From NCBI GenBank assembly GCA_051861545.1, contig JBIMKP010000009.1, forward strand, positions 1 to 64,000: DNA of 64,000 nucleotides. The letters are read 5' to 3'. The position numbers were made by a program, and so were the translations under genes. Origin of the DNA: CAISCU01 sp051861545. GTDB lineage: Bacteria; Bacteroidota; Bacteroidia; UKL13-3. This document shows, piece by piece, positions 18,861 to 27,843 of this stretch. Each line of letters begins with the position of its first letter. The first letter of the stretch is position 1. Below the pieces are notes generated by a model, which was not told the DNA's origin, did not search any database, and saw nothing but the letters and a program-made list of their open reading frames with translations.

Positions 18861-19636
18861 TGTCCCTTTTCTTGAACCAAATTTGTTAAATCAACAAAAT
18901 CTTGCAATGATAGTTCCTCGGCTCTTTTTCCTGCAAATAAACCCAATTGTTCATCATTTATTCCAAAGCTTGAAATAGCATTTCGTAATTTTTTTCTTCT
19001 TTGATTAAAAGCTGTTTTCACAACTGTTTTTAATAATGATTGATTACAATTAGGAAGTTCCGATTTACGAGTCATCCTAATCACACCAGATTTTACTTTT
19101 GGAGGAGGAGTAAATACATCTTCATTAACAGTAAAAAGGTAATCAACTTGGTAGTATGCTTGTGTTATAACCGAAATAATTCCATACTCTTTTCCACCAG
19201 GCTTTGCACTTAAACGCTCTGCAACTTCTTTTTGGAACATTCCCACTAACATTGGAATTAATTCTTTGTTATCGAGCACCTTAAAAACAATTTGCGATGA
19301 AATATTATAAGGAAAATTTCCAATTACAAGTAATTCTGATTGAAAAAATTCTCTAAAATCTAAATCCAAAAAACTCTTTTCCAAGAGACGATTTTCTAAT
19401 TTAGGGTAATTTTTTTGTAGGTAAAGTATCGATTCATGATCAATTTCAGCAGCCCAAATCTTCCTATCAGGTGCATTTAATAAATAATTAGTAAGAACAC
19501 CCATACCAGGACCCACTTCTAAAATATCTTCAAGCTTAGAATAACTTAATAAGCCATCAACAATATTAAAGGCAATATTTTTATCATTTAAAAAGTGCTG
19601 ACCTAAATTTTTCTTTGCTTTTACTAATTCCGACAT
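18842..19636 (-). CDS. rsmA: 16S rRNA dimethyladenosine transferase RsmA (KsgA)
   Basis: The protein dimethylates two adjacent adenines near the 3' end of 16S rRNA. From the chosen ATG it has 264 residues, opening MSELVKAKKNLGQHFLND as is standard in the family. The SAM-binding motif is DILEVGPGMGVLT and the catalytic motif is NFPYNISS. A GTG at 19678 would add 14 residues that homologues lack, so the ATG is preferred. It is first gene of the rsmA-mgtE-dehydrogenase operon. Confidence 0.95.
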   Translation of the reverse strand: MSELVKAKKNLGQHFLNDKNIAFNIVDGLLSYSKLEDILEVGPGMGVLTNYLLNAPDRKIWAAEIDHESILYLQKNYPKLENRLLEKSFLDLDFREFFQSELLVIGNFPYNISSQIVFKVLDNKELIPMLVGMFQKEVAERLSAKPGGKEYGIISVITQAYYQVDYLFTVNEDVFTPPPKVKSGVIRMTRKSELPNCNQSLLKTVVKTAFNQRRKKLRNAISSFGINDEQLGLFAGKRAEELSLQDFVDLTNLVQEKGQWKKDK

Positions 19637-19790
19637 GTTACAAAGAGAAGGATTTTGAAGCAGTAATTTAATATCCACCTAAATTTTATTCCTTCATTCC
19701 TTAAAAATAAAAAATGCAGACATTGCTGTATATAAATATTCAAGAGGTTTAATTTTATTTCTTTTAATTTGACACATCAATCTAATAAAT

Positions 19791-20069
19791 ATGAAAACAT
19801 TACAAAAGTTTATCCTTGTATTTGCCTTGATTTTATTCAGTGGCATCATGAACTTAAATGCTCAAACAGTTTATGTAACTGAAAAAGGCAAAAAGTATCA
19901 TGCAAAAAATTGTGACCTAGTGAAAACTGGCAAAAAAGGAATGGAACTTGCTGCTGCAAAAAAAGGAGGTTTTGGACCATGCGGACATTGTAAAATTGAA
20001 GCAACAGAAGACAAAAAAGCTGAAGCTAAGACAGAAAAACCAGCAAAAGCTAAAGCTAAAAAGAAGTAA
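19791..20069 (+). CDS. Small secreted Cys/His protein with Lys/Ala tail
   Basis: The 92-residue precursor has a clear signal peptide, cleaved after LNA (about 24). The mature part begins TVYVTEKGKKYHAKNC and carries Cys41, then PCGHC (Cys64, Cys67) with nearby His37 and His66. That spacing (YHxxNCxL...GxxPCxxC) resembles the small zinc- or disulfide-bearing module found in Ada-like and other secreted proteins. The last ~22 residues are Lys/Ala/Glu repeats. It is a single-gene unit with its own terminator. Function unknown. Confidence 0.85.
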   Translation: MKTLQKFILVFALILFSGIMNLNAQTVYVTEKGKKYHAKNCDLVKTGKKGMELAAAKKGGFGPCGHCKIEATEDKKAEAKTEKPAKAKAKKK

Positions 20070-20080
20070 TTCAAACGCTT

Positions 20081-20118
20081 AAAAAAAATGGACCACAATT
20101 GTGGTCCATTTTTTTTTG
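20081..20118 (+). terminator. Intrinsic terminator after the small secreted protein
   Basis: The palindrome aatggaccacaa/ttgtggtccatt is preceded by A8 and followed by a T-run. It is a strong, possibly bidirectional terminator. Confidence 0.9.
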
Positions 20119-20142
20119 TCCATTTTACGACAGTAATAATGA

Positions 20143-20172
20143 TTGATTCAGGTTTTTAAAACTGTATTTTTG
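20143..20172 (+). promoter_or_regulatory. Promoter of pepA-pdxA
   Basis: A -33 TTG (20143-20145), a 19-base spacer and a -7 TATTTTTG (20165-20172) fit the Bacteroidota consensus. The pepA ATG follows 16 bases later. Confidence 0.7.
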
Positions 20173-20188
20173 CAAAAATTAATTAATT

Positions 20189-21628
20189 ATGGAATTCAAA
20201 TTAATAAAATCACCATCTGCTCAAGTTAGCAGCTTATATTCAATCAATGAAAATTCTGATTTAGCTTCAATTGGTCTAAGCAAAGAAGAGATTACCTATT
20301 TAAAAAAGAGATTTAGTAAAAAAGAATATTTTACTCATTTTAACAGATTAAATAAGTCAGATTTTTTTCAATTCGAAGAAGGCCTTAAAGAACCTGGTAG
20401 CTATTCCTTTTATGAATCATTAAGAGGAATAGGCAACAAAATCAATAATTTACTTAATGCCAATAAACTTGAAAAAGTTCAAATATTAGGTTTCGATAAA
20501 AATTCTTGTTTAGCTTTAGCAGAAGGAATTGCCCTATCAAATTATGAGTTTTTGAAATACAAAACTTGTGAAAAAGAAGGAAATACATTAAAAGAGATTG
20601 GTGTTCAAAATAAAGAATTAAAAGATTCTGATTTAGCTGAACTTCAATCGGTTTGTGAAGCAGTATTTATTGCAAGAGATTTAGTTAATGAACCTCAATC
20701 GTATTTAGATGCACCGAAATTAGCTTCTGAAATCAGGAAGATGGGAAAAAATGCTGGTTTCAAAGTTGAGGTTTTAAATAAATCACAGATTGAAGCACTA
20801 AAAATGGGTGGTTTATTAGCTGTTAATATGGGTAGTCAAACTCCCCCAACTTTTAGCATTATGGAATACAAACCAGCCAAAGCTAGAAATAAAAAACCAA
20901 TAGTTTTGGTAGGAAAAGGTGTTGTTTATGATACAGGAGGTTTGAGTTTAAAACCAACACCAAACAGCATGGATACTATGAAATGTGACATGGCTGGCGC
21001 AGCTGCTGTATCATGTGCTATGTATGCAATTGCAAAAGCAGAGTTAAATGTACATGTAATTGCTTTGGTACCTGCAACAGATAACCGTCCTGGAGAAAAT
21101 GCATACACACCTGGTGATGTCATAAAAATGTATGATGGTCAAACTGTTGAAGTATTAAATACAGATGCAGAAGGTAGAATGTTATTGGCTGATGCATTGG
21201 CTTATGCTAAAAAATACAAACCAGAATTAGTGATGGATTTTGCAACATTAACAGGTGCTGCTGCAGCCGCAATTGGTTCATTTGGAATTGTTTGCATGGG
21301 AACGGCATCTGAGGAAACAAAATCAAAACTAAAAATTGCTGGAAATAATGTTCATGAAAGATTAGTTGAGTTTCCTTTCTGGGATGATTATGCCAAATTA
21401 ATTAAAAGCGATATAGCTGATATGAAGAATATTGGTGGACCTGTTGGAGGTGCAATTACAGCCGGTAAATTCCTTGAAAAATTCACTGATTATCCTTGGA
21501 TGCACTTTGATATTGCAGGTCCAGCGTTTTTAGGTTCTAACGATAGTTACAGAGGCAAAAATGGCACAGGAGTAGGTGTTAGATTAATTTTTGATTTTAT
21601 TAAAAACTACAACCCGGAGAGCAAATAA
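20189..21628 (+). CDS. pepA: Leucyl aminopeptidase, peptidase family M17
   Basis: This 479-residue cytosolic aminopeptidase removes N-terminal residues from peptides using two metal ions. The M17 signature is complete: VGKGVVYDTGG (Lys243, Asp248), KCDMAGAAAV (Asp267) and NTDAEGRMLLADAL (Asp326, Glu328, Arg330). The N-terminal ~150 residues are the less conserved substrate-oligomer domain. pdxA follows after one base. Confidence 0.94.
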   Translation: MEFKLIKSPSAQVSSLYSINENSDLASIGLSKEEITYLKKRFSKKEYFTHFNRLNKSDFFQFEEGLKEPGSYSFYESLRGIGNKINNLLNANKLEKVQILGFDKNSCLALAEGIALSNYEFLKYKTCEKEGNTLKEIGVQNKELKDSDLAELQSVCEAVFIARDLVNEPQSYLDAPKLASEIRKMGKNAGFKVEVLNKSQIEALKMGGLLAVNMGSQTPPTFSIMEYKPAKARNKKPIVLVGKGVVYDTGGLSLKPTPNSMDTMKCDMAGAAAVSCAMYAIAKAELNVHVIALVPATDNRPGENAYTPGDVIKMYDGQTVEVLNTDAEGRMLLADALAYAKKYKPELVMDFATLTGAAAAAIGSFGIVCMGTASEETKSKLKIAGNNVHERLVEFPFWDDYAKLIKSDIADMKNIGGPVGGAITAGKFLEKFTDYPWMHFDIAGPAFLGSNDSYRGKNGTGVGVRLIFDFIKNYNPESK

Positions 21629-21629
21629 T

Positions 21630-22697
21630 ATGAGCAAATTACCCATTATAGGTATAAGCATTGGTGATATTAATAGTGTGGCTGTAGAGGTTGTAATAAA
21701 ATCTTTGGTAGACCATAGACTAAATGATTACTGCATACCAGTTGTTTATGGCTCTTCAAAAGTGATTAGCTTTTGGAGAAAAAACTTAAATCTACCTGAT
21801 TTTCAACTGAACATCGTTAAATCTATCGACCAAATTAATGCGAGAAAAAGTAATATCATTAATGTTTGGGAGGAAGATGTTGAAATTAAACCTGGAGAAG
21901 CAACTGAATTAGCTGGGAAATATGCATTTAAAGCCCTAGAAGCTGCCACAAACGATATAGTTGAAGGAAAAATTCATGCCTTAGTTACTGCTCCTTTAAA
22001 CAAAAATACTGTTAATACTGCCAATTTAAGATTTACAGGACATACAGAATACCTTGCAGAAAGAGCCGGAGCTGAAAGTTTAATGATTTTGGCTAGCCCT
22101 GATATTAGAGTTGCTTTGGTAACAGGACATATTCCTATTGGAGAAATTGCACAAAAACTAAGTAAAGAACTGATTATTAATAAAATAAAACTCTTTAATA
22201 GCAGTTTAAAAAATGATTTTGGAATAAACAGTCCAAGAATTGCCGTTTTAGGATTAAATCCACATGCTGGCGATAATGGTTTACTTGGAAAGGAAGAATT
22301 AGAGATAATAATTCCAGCCGTAGACCAAGCACAAAAAGAAATTGATGGAATTGTTTTTGGTCCATATCCAGCAGATGGCTTTTTTGGTTCTGGCCAATTT
22401 AACAAATTTGATGGCGTATTAGCAATGTACCACGACCAAGGTTTAATTCCATTTAAATCAATGGCATTTATGGATGGAGTGAATATAACAGCAGGATTAC
22501 CTTTTGTAAGAACATCACCCGACCATGGCACAGCCTATTCAATTGCAGGAAAGAATATTGCAAATGAGGAATCATTTAGGAATGCTTTATATGCTGCATT
22601 AGATATTTTGGGGAAACGAAATTTTTCTAAAGAGATAAATTCGAATCCACTACCATTGACACCCATGAAAAGGGAAAGGTTTAGAATTGACTTTTAA
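21630..22697 (+). CDS. pdxA: 4-hydroxythreonine-4-phosphate dehydrogenase PdxA
   Basis: PdxA oxidises 4-phosphohydroxy-threonine in DXP-dependent pyridoxal phosphate synthesis; its product is the substrate of PdxJ (37686-38402 here). From the ATG at 21630 it has 355 residues and opens MSKLPIIGISIGDIN. Motifs include GHTEYLAERAG, GLNPHAGDNGLLG and MYHDQGLIPFK with metal-binding histidines. The start is set by the GGAGA at 21616-21620, which lies inside the end of pepA. An upstream in-frame start overlapping pepA is less likely. Confidence 0.95.
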   Translation: MSKLPIIGISIGDINSVAVEVVIKSLVDHRLNDYCIPVVYGSSKVISFWRKNLNLPDFQLNIVKSIDQINARKSNIINVWEEDVEIKPGEATELAGKYAFKALEAATNDIVEGKIHALVTAPLNKNTVNTANLRFTGHTEYLAERAGAESLMILASPDIRVALVTGHIPIGEIAQKLSKELIINKIKLFNSSLKNDFGINSPRIAVLGLNPHAGDNGLLGKEELEIIIPAVDQAQKEIDGIVFGPYPADGFFGSGQFNKFDGVLAMYHDQGLIPFKSMAFMDGVNITAGLPFVRTSPDHGTAYSIAGKNIANEESFRNALYAALDILGKRNFSKEINSNPLPLTPMKRERFRIDF

Positions 22698-22813
22698 TCT
22701 GTCTAAAAAAACAGAAAAAAAGCTCAAAAAAGTGGGAAAACAAGGCTAAAAAACATCTTAGTAACTGAAAATCAGAATAAAACAAAAAAAACTAAATTTT
22801 TAGTACAAAGTCG

Positions 22814-22821
22814 TATTTTTG
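22814..22821 (+). promoter_or_regulatory. -7 box for the DUF177-rpmF-plsX-fabH operon
   Basis: TATTTTTG matches TAnnTTTG and ends 12 bases before the ATG at 22834. The -33 region is T-rich without an exact TTTG. Confidence 0.45.
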
Positions 22822-22833
22822 TCGGCTCGAAAA

Positions 22834-23358
22834 ATGGGATTGAAGACTAATACATATTTAATTGAATTCAATAAGTTACAACATGGCTTAAATGAATATG
22901 AATTTGATATAAATGATGAATTTTTATCAGATTTTGAATTTTCGCCTGTTAAATCTGGAGAAGTTAAAGCAGAAGTAGCGGTAACAAAATCAGAAAATGT
23001 ATTAGAATTTGAAGTTCATTTAGAGGGAAATGTGTTAGTTCCATGCGACACCTGTTTAACAGAAATTAATTTACCAGTTGATGAGTATTTTGATTTTTTG
23101 ATAAAAATGAGTGAAGAAAATAATTTCGATGACCCTGAAATTATTTATTTGAATCGCAATGAAATTAGCTATGATTTGAAGCAATTTCTATATGAAAGCG
23201 TATTATTGTCGCTTCCAAACGTTAAAAATTGCGATGGATTTGAAGAACCTAAACCATGTGACCAAACAGTTTTGAATAGAATTCAAAGCCAAGTAGATGA
23301 TAATGAGGGCGATTCTGAAGATCCAAGATGGGAAAAATTAAAAGATATATTAAAATAA
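22834..23358 (+). CDS. YceD/DUF177 family protein
   Basis: This 174-residue acidic protein lies directly upstream of rpmF, the characteristic position of the YceD/DUF177 family, which is linked to 23S rRNA/large-subunit maturation. The paired cysteines of VPCDTCLTEI (about residues 70-73) are the family hallmark. The ATG at 22834 is chosen; a TTG at 22819 would add five residues but falls on the -7 promoter box. Confidence 0.88.
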   Translation: MGLKTNTYLIEFNKLQHGLNEYEFDINDEFLSDFEFSPVKSGEVKAEVAVTKSENVLEFEVHLEGNVLVPCDTCLTEINLPVDEYFDFLIKMSEENNFDDPEIIYLNRNEISYDLKQFLYESVLLSLPNVKNCDGFEEPKPCDQTVLNRIQSQVDDNEGDSEDPRWEKLKDILK

Positions 23359-23381
23359 CTAATAAATAGGAGAACTATAAA

Positions 23382-23567
23382 ATGCCACATCCAAAACGAA
23401 AAATCTCAAATTCACGTCGTGACAAACGCAGAACACATTACAAAGGAGCTGCTCCTACATTAACCACAGACGTAACATCTGGTGAAATACATTTACGTCA
23501 CCGTGTTACAGCAAATGGTTACTATAAAGGAAAACTTGCATTTCCTGAAATGAACAAAGATATTTAA
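23382..23567 (+). CDS. rpmF: 50S ribosomal protein L32
   Basis: This 61-residue basic protein opens MPHPKRKISNSRRDKRRTH, the L32 signature. A GGAGAA ribosome binding site precedes it at about 23368. It sits between DUF177 and plsX, as in most bacteria. Confidence 0.96.
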   Translation: MPHPKRKISNSRRDKRRTHYKGAAPTLTTDVTSGEIHLRHRVTANGYYKGKLAFPEMNKDI

Positions 23568-23595
23568 TCATTCTCCACCTTCAACCCTGAGGTAA

Positions 23596-24552
23596 ATGAA
23601 GATTGGTTTTGATGTCATGGGTGGCGATTTCGCCCCCAAGGAAGCGATTGCGGGAGCAATTCTTGCCCACAAAGAATTGGGAGATTCTGTAAAAATTGTT
23701 TTAATAGGTGATCAGGAACAAATTCTGCATCACTTAGAAAACGATGGAGTAAGCCCAGATATGTTTGAAGTTGTTCATACAACCGAAGTAATTGGAATGG
23801 GTGAACATCCTACAAAAGCAATCTCACAAAAAAAGAACTCAAGTATTGCAGTTGGATTTAGACTTCTAGCTACAAAAAATCTTGATGCTTTTGTAAGTGC
23901 TGGAAACACAGGTGCTATGTTAGTAGGTTCTATGTTTTCGGTTAAACCTATAGAAGGTGTAATTCGTCCAAGTATTACAGCTACTGTGCCAAAACTAAAC
24001 GGGAAATTTGGTTTAATTTTGGATGTTGGAGCAAATGCAGATTGTAAACCCGACGTATTGTTTCAATTCGGTATCCTTGGTTCATTAATGATGAAACATG
24101 TATATGGAGTTGATGACCCTAAAGTTGGATTATTAAGTATTGGTGAAGAGAAAGAAAAAGGAAACTTAATTACAACTGCTGCACATCACATGATGGAAGA
24201 AACTACTGCATTTCACTTTATTGGAAATGTAGAAGGTAGAGACTTTTTAAATGATAAAGCTGATGTTATTGTATGCGAAGGATTTACAGGTAATGTTGTC
24301 CTTAAAGCTTTTGAATCAATGTTTTACGTATTGAAGAAAAGAGGTATACAAGACGAGTTTATTGAAAGATTCAACTACGAGAATTATGGAGGAACTCCAA
24401 TTCTTGGCGTAAATGCTCCAGTAATTATTGGACATGGAATTTCAAATGCAAAAGCTTTTAAAAATATGATTTTTACAGCTAAGAATGTTGTTGATTCAGA
24501 CTTAGTAAATATAATTAGAACTTCATTAAAAGATGTAGTTCTACCTATCTAA
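23596..24552 (+). CDS. plsX: Phosphate acyltransferase PlsX
   Basis: PlsX converts acyl-ACP to acyl-phosphate, the donor for the first acylation of glycerol-3-phosphate. At 318 residues it opens MKIGFDVMGGDFAPKEAI, with VSAGNTGAMLVGS and LLSIGEEKEKGN also diagnostic. GAGG at 23589-23592 serves as the ribosome binding site. fabH follows 2 bases after the stop. Confidence 0.96.
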   Translation: MKIGFDVMGGDFAPKEAIAGAILAHKELGDSVKIVLIGDQEQILHHLENDGVSPDMFEVVHTTEVIGMGEHPTKAISQKKNSSIAVGFRLLATKNLDAFVSAGNTGAMLVGSMFSVKPIEGVIRPSITATVPKLNGKFGLILDVGANADCKPDVLFQFGILGSLMMKHVYGVDDPKVGLLSIGEEKEKGNLITTAAHHMMEETTAFHFIGNVEGRDFLNDKADVIVCEGFTGNVVLKAFESMFYVLKKRGIQDEFIERFNYENYGGTPILGVNAPVIIGHGISNAKAFKNMIFTAKNVVDSDLVNIIRTSLKDVVLPI

Positions 24553-24554
24553 AA

Positions 24555-25553
24555 ATGAACAAAATTACCGCCGCAATTACTGCAGTTAATGGATACGTTC
24601 CACCAACAGTTTTAAGTAACAAAGATTTAGAGAAATTGGTTGATACCAACGACGAGTGGATAATGACTAGAACTGGTATCAAAGAAAGAAGAATCTTAAC
24701 CGAACCAGGATTAGCTACATCTGATATGGCTGTAGAAGCGGTAAATGGCTTATTGAAGAAACGTGGAATTGGAGCAGAAGAAATTGATTTAATCATATTT
24801 GCTACTGTTACAAGTGATATGATTTTTCCTTCTGCTGCTTGTATTCTAGCTGACAAAATTGGAGCAAAAAATGCTTTTGGTTACGACCTTGCAGCAGCTT
24901 GCTCTGGTTTTCTGTTTTCTATTGAAACTGCTTCAAATTTTATTTGTGCTGGTAAATACAAAAAAGTATTGGTAGTTGGTGGAGATAAAATGTCTTCAAT
25001 TATTGATTATACAGATAGAAATACCTGTATAATTTTTGGTGATGGATGCGGTGCGGTTTTATTAGAGCCTAATTATGAAGGTTTAGGTGTGATTGATTCT
25101 GTTTTGAAAATTGATGGAAGTGGAAGACATTTTTTACATCAAAAAGCAGGCGGTTCATTAAAACCACCAACTCACGAAACTATTGATGCTAAAGAACATT
25201 TTGTTTATCAAGATGGTAAAACAGTATTCAAATTTGCTGTAACTGGAATGGCAGATGTTTCGGCACAAATAATGGAAAGAAACAATCTAAGTTCAGAAGA
25301 TATAGCTTGGTTGGTGCCACATCAAGCAAATTTGCGTATCATTGATGCAACAGCAGAAAGAATGGGATTGGGTAAAGAAAAAGTGATGATTAATATTGAT
25401 CATTTTGGAAATACTACAAACGGAACATTGCCATTGTGTTTATGGGAATGGGAAAATAAATTAAAAAAAGGCGACAACTTAGTACTTGCAGCTTTTGGGG
25501 GGGGATTTACTTGGGGAGCGATTTATTTAAAATGGGCTTATGATGGAATATAA
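24555..25553 (+). CDS. fabH: Beta-ketoacyl-ACP synthase III FabH
   Basis: FabH condenses acetyl-CoA (or a branched acyl-CoA) with malonyl-ACP to start fatty-acid synthesis. The 332-residue protein has the full triad: Cys116 (AAACSGF), His256 (VPHQANLRI) and Asn286 (GNTTNGTLP). It is at the end of the plsX unit and upstream of accB and accC, so initiation and malonyl-CoA supply are adjacent. Confidence 0.96.
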   Translation: MNKITAAITAVNGYVPPTVLSNKDLEKLVDTNDEWIMTRTGIKERRILTEPGLATSDMAVEAVNGLLKKRGIGAEEIDLIIFATVTSDMIFPSAACILADKIGAKNAFGYDLAAACSGFLFSIETASNFICAGKYKKVLVVGGDKMSSIIDYTDRNTCIIFGDGCGAVLLEPNYEGLGVIDSVLKIDGSGRHFLHQKAGGSLKPPTHETIDAKEHFVYQDGKTVFKFAVTGMADVSAQIMERNNLSSEDIAWLVPHQANLRIIDATAERMGLGKEKVMINIDHFGNTTNGTLPLCLWEWENKLKKGDNLVLAAFGGGFTWGAIYLKWAYDGI

Positions 25554-25596
25554 TTGCTAAAAATTAACTAAAAGCAATTTCATTTCATTTTTTTTA

Positions 25597-25604
25597 TATT
25601 TTTG
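25597..25604 (+). promoter_or_regulatory. Possible -7 box for accB-accC
   Basis: TATTTTTG matches TAnnTTTG, 20 bases before the accB ATG. No clear -33 TTG at 19-21 bases, so this may be a secondary promoter. Confidence 0.4.
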
Positions 25605-25624
25605 ACTTTCTTAATCATTCATTT

Positions 25625-26116
25625 ATGGAATTAAAAGAAATCAAGGAACTGATACGATTAGTTTCTGATGCAGGAGTATCTGAGGTTGAAGTTGAACGTG
25701 GAGATTTTAAAATTTCCATCAAAAAAACTGACGACAAAGTAACCTATGTTCAAAGTGCACCAGCAATAGCACATCCAATTTATCATGAAGCACCAAGAAC
25801 TGCGCATGCAGTTTCAGAGGTACATACTGAAAGAATGGAAGCTCCGGCTGCAAAAGCTGAAAGTCTAAGCGGAAATTATATCACTATAAAATCTCCGATG
25901 ATTGGTACATACTACAAATCACCATCACCAGACAAACCTCAGTTTATTCAAATTGGTGATGAAATAAAACCAGGTCAAGTTTTATGTATCGTTGAAGCAA
26001 TGAAACTTTTTAATGAAATCGAATCTGAAATCTCAGGTAGAATCGTTAAAATTTTAGTTGAAAACTCTTCACCTGTTGAATACGATCAACCACTATTCTT
26101 AGTTGAGCCTATTTAG
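25625..26116 (+). CDS. accB: Acetyl-CoA carboxylase biotin carboxyl carrier protein
   Basis: This 163-residue BCCP has an N-terminal assembly region, a linker rich in Ala, Pro, His and Glu (about 43-80), and a C-terminal biotinyl domain. Lys127 in EAMKLFNEIE is the biotinylation site, and the thumb-containing sequence SPMIGTYYKSPSPDKP is present. It is adjacent to accC, its enzyme partner. Confidence 0.96.
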   Translation: MELKEIKELIRLVSDAGVSEVEVERGDFKISIKKTDDKVTYVQSAPAIAHPIYHEAPRTAHAVSEVHTERMEAPAAKAESLSGNYITIKSPMIGTYYKSPSPDKPQFIQIGDEIKPGQVLCIVEAMKLFNEIESEISGRIVKILVENSSPVEYDQPLFLVEPI

Positions 26117-26165
26117 TTCAAGATATTGAGCAATAAGGTTTTAAGGATAACTAAACAAAAACAAC

Positions 26166-27512
26166 ATGTTTAAAAAAATACTGATTGCTAATCGTGGTGA
26201 GATAGCTTTACGTGTAATACGTACAGCTAGAGAAATGGGAATTAAAACCGTTGCTGTTTACTCAACCGCAGATAGAGACAGCCTTCATGTAAGATTTGCT
26301 GATGAAGCGGTTTGCATTGGACCGCCTCCTTCACCACAATCTTATTTGAATATGGCAAATATTATTGCAGCTGCAGAAATTACAAATGCAGATGCAATTC
26401 ACCCAGGTTATGGATTTCTTTCTGAAAACGCTAAGTTTTCTCAAGTATGCCGTGATCATGGTATTAAATTTATTGGCGCTTCACCTGAGATGATTAACTC
26501 AATGGGTGATAAAGCTAGTGCAAAAGATACCATGAAAAAAGCAGGAGTACCTGTAATTCCAGGTTCTGAGGGTTTACTTTCGAGCGCTGAAGAAGGTATC
26601 GAATTAGCTCAAACAATTGGCTATCCTGTTATTATCAAAGCAACTGCTGGTGGCGGTGGTCGTGGTATGAGAATCATCTGGAAAGATGAAGAATTCGAAA
26701 AAAATTGGGATAGTGCAAAACAAGAAGCTGCTGCTGCTTTTGGAAACGATGGAATCTACATGGAAAAATATGTGGAAGAACCTCGCCATATTGAAATCCA
26801 ATTAGCTGGCGACCAATACGGAAAAGTTTGTCATTTAAGTGAAAGAGATTGTTCAATTCAACGCAGACATCAAAAGCTGGTTGAGGAAAGTCCTTCTCCT
26901 TTTATAACAGATGAACTTCGAGAAAAAATGGGCGCTGCTGCAATTGCTGGAGCCTCTGCTATTGGCTATGAAGGTTTAGGAACTATCGAATTCTTAGTAG
27001 ATAAACACAGAAACTTCTACTTCATGGAAATGAATACGCGTATTCAGGTAGAACATCCGGTAACAGAAGAAGTTATTAATTTTGACCTTGTTAAAGAACA
27101 AATTTTAATTGCTGCTGGAGTTCCTATTAGTGGAAGAAATTACTATCCAACTCGTCATGCAATTGAAGTGAGAATCAATGCTGAAGATCCTTATAATAAT
27201 TTCAGACCTACTCCTGGTAAAATTGAGTATTTACACAAACCAGGTGGACATGGAGTGAGAGTTGATACTCATATTTATGCTGGATATACAATTCCATCAA
27301 ATTATGATTCAATGATTGCTAAAATGATTGTTACTGCTCAAACTAGAGAAGAAGCAATTATTAAAATGGAAAGAGCTTTAGGTGAGTTCATCATCGAAGG
27401 TCCGGGACTTAAAACTACCATTCCTCTTCAAATAAAATTAATGCAAAATGAAGACTTCAAAAAAGGAAACTTCACCACCGCATTTATGAATACATTTGAC
27501 ATCAATAAATAA
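26166..27512 (+). CDS. accC: Acetyl-CoA carboxylase, biotin carboxylase subunit
   Basis: This 448-residue ATP-grasp enzyme carboxylates the biotin on AccB. It opens MFKKILIANRGEIALRVIRT. The ATP-grasp glycine loop is KATAGGGGRGMRI, and MEMNTRIQVEHPVTEEV is the metal and catalytic segment. The length equals stand-alone AccC, with no transcarboxylase fusion. A terminator follows immediately. Confidence 0.97.
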   Translation: MFKKILIANRGEIALRVIRTAREMGIKTVAVYSTADRDSLHVRFADEAVCIGPPPSPQSYLNMANIIAAAEITNADAIHPGYGFLSENAKFSQVCRDHGIKFIGASPEMINSMGDKASAKDTMKKAGVPVIPGSEGLLSSAEEGIELAQTIGYPVIIKATAGGGGRGMRIIWKDEEFEKNWDSAKQEAAAAFGNDGIYMEKYVEEPRHIEIQLAGDQYGKVCHLSERDCSIQRRHQKLVEESPSPFITDELREKMGAAAIAGASAIGYEGLGTIEFLVDKHRNFYFMEMNTRIQVEHPVTEEVINFDLVKEQILIAAGVPISGRNYYPTRHAIEVRINAEDPYNNFRPTPGKIEYLHKPGGHGVRVDTHIYAGYTIPSNYDSMIAKMIVTAQTREEAIIKMERALGEFIIEGPGLKTTIPLQIKLMQNEDFKKGNFTTAFMNTFDINK

Positions 27513-27514
27513 TT

Positions 27515-27550
27515 AAAAAAAGGCTGATTCTTCTTGAATTGGCCTTTTTT
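27515..27550 (+). terminator. Intrinsic terminator after accC
   Basis: The stem aaaaaaggc/gcctttttt encloses an inner gattc/gaat pairing and is followed by a T-run, ending the acc operon. Confidence 0.8.
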
Positions 27551-27562
27551 ATTTGAAAATAT

Positions 27563-27817
27563 ATGGAATTACTTCCTCTATTAATTCTTCATCCACCTGT
27601 AACTGGTTATTATGCCAGTTCAAAGGGCTACAACTATTGGACTTGGTTCTTTATTGGTTTATTCTTACCAATAATCTCAAATATTATACTTTATTTTTTA
27701 AAAGCTAAACCAGTAGAATTAGGTGAAATCATTTTACATGAGCACGAAGACAATGTGCTTTTTAGTAAAGATGGATTTTCAACAAACCAAAAAATTAATG
27801 GACATCGCATTCATTAA
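27563..27817 (+). CDS. Small membrane protein of unknown function
   Basis: This is an 84-residue protein with one or two hydrophobic stretches (about 3-17 and 27-46, WTWFFIGLFLPIISNIILYFL) and a charged His/Glu C-terminal tail. A GYYASSKGYNYWTWFFIGLFLP-like layout occurs in many small uncharacterised Bacteroidota membrane proteins. It lies alone after the accC terminator, 26 bases before a hydrolase gene. Confidence 0.65.
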   Translation: MELLPLLILHPPVTGYYASSKGYNYWTWFFIGLFLPIISNIILYFLKAKPVELGEIILHEHEDNVLFSKDGFSTNQKINGHRIH

Positions 27818-27843
27818 AGAATAAGTTATAAGCCATTTTAAAA

